Positions 57,600 to 64,000 of a stretch of 64,000 nt of DNA are shown in pieces. This DNA is from Lutraria lutraria (lineage: Eukaryota > Mollusca > Bivalvia > Venerida > Mactridae), in assembly GCA_964023205.1 (NCBI GenBank), contig OZ026847.1:4958819-5022818 (forward strand), in the 5' to 3' direction. Within the stretch, counting starts at the first letter, position 1. Every line of letters starts with the position of its first letter. Below the pieces are notes generated by a model, which had not been told where the DNA came from, made no database searches, and saw only the letters and a list, made by a program, of their open reading frames with translations. The position numbers and the translations under genes were made by a program.

Positions 57600-59920
57600 A
57601 TAGTTTAAGATAAACAATTAATTACTTTTAGAAAATCGAATCCAGATACAAATGCAAAATACGAAAAACATCAACAGCAGAAAAAAAACTTGCGCACCCG
57701 ATACACTGTGGGAAGTCATAAAGGGAAATACAAGAAAGAAAACCATCAAATAGGCCGCATATAAAAAAAAGAAGAAAAAAGATTATTACGTGAAATTAAT
57801 GATTTGGAAGATGAGTTCGCACAACAAAAGTAGACGTTGAAAACATTACAGCTATGATAACAAAAAAAAACACACTATTACTAGATTATATCTACGATAA
57901 ATAAGTAAACGGACAAATATTAAGATCAAAAGCTATTCATGTAGAACAAAACGAAACAAATTCTGAATATTTCGCAAATTGAGAAAATCATAGATCACAG
58001 AAAAAAGCTGAACACAAATAAATAGTCAATTGTAAGAAAATAACCAACAAAGATGGCATACTGATTGCAGAAGTTGACTATTATACCAAGCTATACAGTA
58101 AAAAACAAATAAATGTGAATCTCACGAAAAAAATCTTAAAAAAAACAATAAACACCCTTGATGAAAAGCAATCATGTGAGGGGCTCATTACAGAATATGA
58201 ATGCAAACTAGCGATTAAAGAAATGCGAAACAATAAAAGTCCGGGCTCAGACGGATTTTGTGTAGAGTTTTATAAAATATTCTGGAACTATACCAGTCGG
58301 TATTTGATAAATTCTTTAAACCATTCTTTTGAGATAGGAACACTAACCCAACTTCAAAGACAAGGAATTATTACACTTATCCCCAAACCAAATAAAGATC
58401 TTGATCAAATTTCAAATTGGCGTCAAATCTCCCTATTAAACATTGATTATAAAATTGCAAATAAAGTTATAGAAAATAGAACTAAAAAGATCCTACCATC
58501 AATTATAATAAGCAGTGACCAAACTGGATTTATGCAAAATAGATACATCGGAGAAAATGTCTGGGCAATATTTGAAGTTATTGAATACGTCCAATATAAA
58601 AATTAAACCTGGTTTGGTATTTTTTAGAGATTTCGAAAAGGCTTTTGTCAGTCTTAGTCACTTCTTTATAATCCAATTTTGAAAGATTTAATTTTGGAAC
58701 ATATCTAACTAAGTAGATCAAACTTTTCTACTCAAATATATGTAGCATTATTATCAACAATAGCCACCTGTCCCAACCATTCAAGAGGTGTCAGGCAAGG
58801 CTGTCCGTTGTCAACCTCTATTTTTATCATCTGTTTAGAATATTATCTAGCAATATCAAACTGAATGCGGACATAACAGGTATACAGATAAATGAACAAA
58901 AAATTAAACAAACATATTTCGCAGATCATGGCATCTTTACAATTGATATTTCAAGAAAAGCATTCGCAGCGCTAACTAATACTTTAGATAATTTTGGAGA
59001 TATATTAGTCCTAAACCTCAACATATCCATATCAACAGTTCTAAGAATTGGGTCTCTTACAAATATTTCCATAACATATTGTGAACATAAAAAAATCCAA
59101 TGGACCTCAGAGCACGCGCCAACTTTAGGCATAACAGTTACAAATAATAAATGAACAAATTCAATTTTAAACATAGAGAAAAGGATTAAGCTTTAGCTTT
59201 CCCTAACCTCATATACCCTCTTACTGTCCTACCAAAACCACATGCAAAAATAATTACGTTAAACAATACCAAAATACAACCATGCAAAACGATTTTATGG
59301 ACGAATTCCAAAATTAAAATAAACTCAAAAACCTTCTTCTATAAAACATGGTTTGATAAGGGAATACAACTTTTAGAGCAATTATATGATTATAGAATCA
59401 TTTTATTAATTCGAGCAAATACAATTTCTTTATGAAATTCCATGCACAGACTTTTTAAATTACTCCGCAGTAATAAACAGCATACCCATTCCTATTCGAG
59501 AAAAACTAAAGACAGATTCAATAAATTACAATAACAGTAATGATTTACGTCTTGAAAAATAGCCAATATAAAGAAAATAAATAAATTCTTATACGATATA
59601 CAAATTGAAAACAATGATCAATTACATACTGAAACAAAATGGAACAATTTGTTAAACGATGGTGACATAAATTGGAAAACAATCTATGTTCAACCGATAA
59701 TATCAATAACCGACGTCACCTTAAGAAACTTCCAATATAAAATTATCACTAGAACTATTGCAACCAAAAAATCTCCTTAAATGTAAATTAGTTAATTCAA
59801 GCCTACGTGTATTTTGCAACAGTAACGTTGAAACAATAGAACATCTATGAATGTCACCAAGTACAAATCGTCTGGAACCAAATAAACTCTTATTTTAAAA
59901 GCAAAAACATAAATTTCAAA
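57600..59920 (+). mobile_element. LINE (L1/Tx1-like) reverse transcriptase and C-terminus (right arm)
   Basis: An open stretch at about 58,115-58,606 gives NNKSPGSDGFCVEFYKIFW, IITLIPKPNKD, NWRQISLLNIDYKIANKV and DQTGFMQNRYIGENV, the fingers and palm blocks of L1-type RT. Frameshifted continuation gives FFRDFEKAF and a YFADH box near 58,915-58,930, where Asp is replaced by His in the catalytic ADD. The C-terminal cysteine/histidine motif (LRVFCNSNVETIEHL) is near 59,800-59,850. It is the mirror of 1-1,004. Confidence 0.85.
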
Positions 59921-60792
59921 ATAAATAAACAAAATGCTTTAATTGGAGATGTAAACACAAAACTAAACAAAAAACACACACAAATAAACGTCAAACTAAT
60001 AGTAGCAAAACAATGTATTTATAAAATGCGGTGTAAGTCAATGTTACCACAGTATAACATTGAATACTAAAAAAAACACATTGCCTTCTTTAATGAATAG
60101 CAAAAACGAGATTTTTAGAATTGAATTGGATCCATTCATTTAAAAACAACATCCATCATTCAATACGAATATGAATATGATAAAAGCGATATATACTATT
60201 CCATGTGCAGAAAAACAATCTAAACAATTCATATTATGAATTATGTTAATTCTTGTACACTGAAGAAAGAAATAAATGAAGAAAAAAGAATGTCCTTTAT
60301 ACTTAAAAAGAAACCTATGTAAAAATATTATTGGCAATATCCAAGTATGGTTAAATTTAGTGATTATTTGAATACAGAGAATATTAAAGAAATTAAAAAC
60401 TTATCAGTTTACATTAATTTTATAAAAGTTTTGAAAAAAGAACAAAAAAATACGTATTACTTCATTTAAACTATTCCCTCTCTAACAAGAGACTATTTGT
60501 TGATTTTAAGGACACATTTCTTGGAATGTTTATTTAATTAATATATACCATCAATATAAAGATCTATACTATTTTTTGACAAATGTTATATGAAAAAATT
60601 ATATGATGCTTGTTTATTATGTATAATTCAATGAGTTATTACATATGTATTAAACGACGCCATTGACAATGTATATATGTGTACAAATAAAAAAATGTAG
60701 AATGTTAGGCACTGTATTTATTCTGAATAAACTTTAGAACTTAAAATGAAAAAAAAACAGTTATGTCGTTCGATTGAAAGGACTTTGGTGAT
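59921..60792. other. LINE 3' flank and non-coding AT-rich sequence
   Basis: Nothing recognisable apart from a candidate polyadenylation signal for copy 4 (TTTATT on the plus strand at 60,717-60,722, about 70 bases past its stop). Confidence 0.5.
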
Positions 60793-60992
60793 TCAATCAT
60801 TAAAATTAACGTCACTGTACAGATATTTATCGTCATTCATAAGATTTGCAAGATCTTGAAGATATGGTCGATAAAAATCAACAAGTATTTGTCGTGTCTC
60901 GTTCAGCATCGCCCCAGCCTTGCGTTTGCTTTCTGTAGCACGGAAATGTTCCATCGATGACATTTTTCGTAGAATTGTATCGTCAGGTTTAG
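60793..60992 (-). CDS. CHST15-like: Copy 4 exon 7 (terminal)
   Basis: 200 bases. SKPDDTILRKMSSMEHF, then LNETRQILVDFYRPYLQ, ending YSDVNFND. Most similar to copy 2. Confidence 0.9.
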
Positions 60993-63900
60993 CTTCGACA
61001 GAAAAATCAGAAATATACGAATGTATATAATGAAGGCGTCAAAACATAAACAAATAATATTCAATGAAAATTGAGATTTGTACGCGCTGTGTATGCTACT
61101 TATTTCATCGTCTACTTAATCTACTTGTATATAATACACTCTATTTGTGATAATTTCAGTAATTACCTAGTCACTATACTATACAGATTGTTGCTGTTGT
61201 CTTTATCTAGTATATAAGAACCCAGTGACATAAGTTAAACTAATTTACCGTATCAATGTGCGTCAGGTACCTAGATTTAAAGGTAATCTTTTTTAAATTT
61301 TTATTTTATTTCGAGAACACGTGAACACGACTATACACGAATGTTTTTCAGAAAACCCTTTATACCTGCGCTTTTGATGCGTATTCATGCACTATTCAGT
61401 GTATTTGCACGTTATGTGTTTTTCGTTCACACGTGACCGACATCTATGAAGATCAATTAGAATTATTATGTCTTACAAATAATAAAATAGAAAAACAACG
61501 TACATATATTGAGGTGTTGAAATACATTGATCATAGTACCATGGATATCTTTCTCGTAATCTTCGGTCCGAAATATTAAGAATTGTTTCTTCGGAAACAC
61601 ATTCAACCATTCTCGTAAATGAACATTGTACAAGCCTGGATAGATCGGACACTAGAATAAAAACATAGAAACATTAGATTTGAATTATGTAACTATTACC
61701 ACTGTATATTTCATGGAACATTTATAACAAAAACACATGCTTACATACAAGGCTTATAATGAACCAATTGGCACCATTGAAATATGAAAAAATAACAAAG
61801 AATTTTGCAAATCAGGATAGACCAATGGCCATAGGAATAAGCAATAAAGATTTTTAAAAACTTGCAACACCGAAAAGTATTGAAAACTCGAATTTATCTA
61901 CACATTATACATCTTCAATTTATAACGTACAACTAACAAAATAATAGATTGTATTGAGATAGTTTGATATATCATACGATAGAAACCAGTTGTCTCTCAA
62001 AGGTCCGAAATATTAGACATTTCATAGGATCAATACGATAGTTGTTATAATCCCTAAACTCGAATGTGTACAAACGATCGCCAAATACCATATTTGACAT
62101 TTATATAATTTAGGTATTTGAATACAATGCAATAAAAATGATAAATTTAATTTCCAAGAAAGTGTAAGTAGTGTTTTCAACATCACTGATACAGGTCTCC
62201 TCCTGAGAATTAAATAAATTTAGAAATCATTGCAAAACTCTGTTATAAGTACATGCATACTGATTCAAAAGACTCAGACTATATCTTCATAAGATAGGTA
62301 CACAACGGCAAAAGCTTTATTTAGTATGTTTTCATTTACCTACCAGTTTCTACACGTACAATAATGATAGAACAATGGAGAGCATGTTTTCAATTGAAGC
62401 ATTTTTAAATATCAGTTTGCTGTACTAGTATTTGCCTCAGATTATTTTACAAACACGCAATGGTGTACAAAGAAAACGTGACCAATATTAATACATTACC
62501 ATTACAGTGCAACCTGAACAAAGCAACACATTTCGGGAGTGGCAAAATTATGTTGCTGTTGACAGGTTGTTGCTCAAGAGAGGGCCGCTCTGGAGAGGTA
62601 TCACTATAAACATTAAGTAGACTGAGTATAATGGACTAAAAGAGTATTACCAGCCTCTGTCTGGAGTCATTGTTCTTATTACTCTCAGAGTCGCCTAAGT
62701 CTCTGTTAACTTATCAGCTTTTGGAAGATTTTTGTCAAAGAAGACATAAAGCCCCAACTGAGAGAAACATTTTCGAAAATACGTTGGTGACAAAAGATTT
62801 ACGTGCAAATCCGAATTTTTTAGAAATTGTCGTATTACAAGCAAGAAACTATCTCACTAAGTGTTAGATTGTAAACGACAAAAGTGTACAATGTAAGACA
62901 ACATCAAGGTACACTACAGAAAAATCACAAAACTTCAAAATAACAATATGAAGGCCACTAAGGTTGTAAGGAATATGTCTCACCCCATAGGGAGGGAGTC
63001 CTAATATTAGGTTAGATCTTGGAAAAGATATAGGAGAAACCGTTCGTTTACAATGGAATATTGACATGGTCCGATTTTCATATCGAAAGATAAGAATCAT
63101 TTAAAGCCTCCTCAAACATAGGCGAACTCATTTAACTAAGCTTATCGAATAGAGCAATGCTATAAATTCTAGCAAAGTCTGACCGAAACTTGATTATATC
63201 GTTACAAAATAATTATAACATAAGGTAGACGTAAGGGAACTACTGGTTGCGAATGATGTACGAACCGTGATGAACGGTTACTTAGTTCGCTAGAATGCGT
63301 TGGGTCGCGCATGTAGTATTCATTTTTTGGATTGGTGTTTGACTGCTGAATGAAATAAAAATGTGTTGTTAGTATGCCACCTATGGGAAAAAGATCTAAA
63401 GTGAGGAAGGCTGCTGCTATAGGGCCAGTGAAGCCTAAGGAATCAGACAAGGCAGGCTTTCTGGTGTCTAAGCGTTTGGCCACAACGCTTTCATACAAAC
63501 AACACGGTGGACAACGTACACAAAATTTGCTGGGGTTTTGGGGGCACAGAGACATTCGCCTAAGTGTGAGGATGCTTTTAATAGAAAGAGAGTTGAATTT
63601 ACAAGTATGCAATGTGTAGTAAAACTTGGCTATGATTTCAAGCGAAGCTTTTCTTGAGATGGACCCATTTTCATGTTAAAACTTTAAAAGATAATTATAT
63701 ACGTGGTCGATATAATGGGAAATTATTAACATTTAAGTAAAAATGAATAGTGATTTAGAGGCGATTTACTTCCTGCATATTATAACAACAAAAGGTTCTT
63801 TTTGCTAACACCTTGATAAAAGAAAATAGTCTACTCTTAGTCAAATTATGAAGATGAAATGAAAACCGGTGCAAAAATAAATGGTCATTTTAATGAGTTG

Positions 63901-64000
63901 ACCGCCATAACAAGTGGCCTAAGCGAGGTTTTACTGACTACAAAGTTATGACTTACATTGTATTTGATTTCGAGTTCCCTTGAATATATACAGTGTCTTT
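60793..64000 (-). CDS. CHST15-like: CHST15-like carbohydrate sulfotransferase, copy 4 (3' half, enters from right edge)
   Basis: Minus-strand exons: end of exon 5 (64,000-63,957), exon 6 (61,651-61,504) and exon 7 (60,992-60,793). Phases and splice dinucleotides agree with copy 2 and no stops are present. Exon 7 ends VNFND and TGA: a one-base deletion relative to copy 2 moved the stop 3 bases downstream, adding one residue. Intron 5 is 2.3 kb and contains unrelated inserted sequence. Exons 1-4 lie beyond the window, so I cannot say whether the gene is complete. Confidence 0.82.
61504..61651 (-). CDS. CHST15-like: Copy 4 exon 6
   Basis: 148 bases. CPIYPGLYNVHLREWL...FPKKQFLIFRTEDYEKD...FQHLNI. 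Acceptor TTCTAG, donor GTACGT. Confidence 0.9.
61652..63956. other. Intron 5 of copy 4 with unassigned inserted sequence
   Basis: The first and last few hundred bases look intronic. Around 62,550-62,600 a motif GGTTGTTGCTC...GAGGGCCGCTCTGGAGA recurs from 44,000-44,110, downstream of copy 2, so it is a dispersed repeat. The middle holds open stretches described separately. Confidence 0.5.
63374..63619 (+). other. Unrecognised 81-codon ORF within intron 5 of copy 4
   Basis: It starts MPPMGKRSKVRKAAAIGPVK, is basic and lysine-rich at the N-terminus, and is more GC-rich than its surroundings. The complementary strand is open too (136 codons), so at least one is a shadow. It may be mobile-element-derived. 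No family is recognised. Confidence 0.25.
63957..64000 (-). CDS. CHST15-like: Copy 4 exon 5 (3' end only)
   Basis: The last 44 bases of exon 5, ending ELEIKYN before donor GTAAGT, cut by the window edge. KYN matches exons 5 of copies 1 and 2. Confidence 0.85.

Overview
This is eukaryotic, almost certainly bivalve-mollusc, genomic DNA. It is AT-rich, there is no long uninterrupted ORF, the coding signal sits in short exons with GT/AG borders, and most of the rest is transposon debris. Repeat types common in bivalves are present: Helitron/HINE-like elements with ~150-bp tandem cores, TTAA-flanked MITEs, tRNA-derived SINE heads, and Tc1/mariner and non-LTR remnants. Two runs of exactly 200 N (9,025-9,224 and 51,985-52,184) are assembly gaps of unknown true size.

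The recognisable gene content is one family: short Golgi-type carbohydrate sulfotransferases resembling CHST15. Four copies lie in opposed orientations. Copy 1 (+, about 6.26-9.43 kb) is a decayed pseudogene. Copy 2 (+) is the only one whose seven exons all read through: exon 1 at 24.35 kb (or its duplicate at 18.96 kb) and exons 2-7 at 36.6-43.9 kb, adding up to exactly 395 codons plus a stop, with both PAPS-binding motifs. Copy 3 (-, 53.3-50.4 kb) has intact exons 1, 6 and 7, but its middle exons are missing or hidden in the second gap. Copy 4 (-, 64.0-60.8 kb) enters from the right edge with exons 5-7.

Three layers of duplication shaped the locus. (1) The two ends form a large, interrupted inverted duplication: about 1-9.4 kb mirrors about 50.4-59.9 kb. 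It carries the same L1/Tx1-type LINE, the same 48-bp satellite and the same MITE insertion, and makes copies 1 and 3 mirror paralogues. (2) A ~5.07-kb tandem duplication (16.35-21.42 kb and 21.42-34.15 kb) doubled exon 1 of copy 2; its second unit is interrupted by ~7.7 kb of unrelated DNA. (3) A ~1.14-kb tandem duplication inside intron 4 of copy 2 made an extra, truncated exon 5, with a 44-bp piece of intron 6 pasted at the junction.

The mobile elements can be dated against each other. Three TTAA-flanked MITE families, an hAT-type MITE with a perfect 8-bp target duplication, a pogo/Tigger-type MITE and Tc1-like remnants are all present. Several insertions have a readable empty site in the paralogous copy. 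I see no prokaryotic-type operon, CRISPR array or defence system, and no convincing undescribed enzyme. The unusual content is structural: sulfotransferase exon shuffling, a dense cluster of TTGCCATGGCAA palindromes, and strong foldback sequences.
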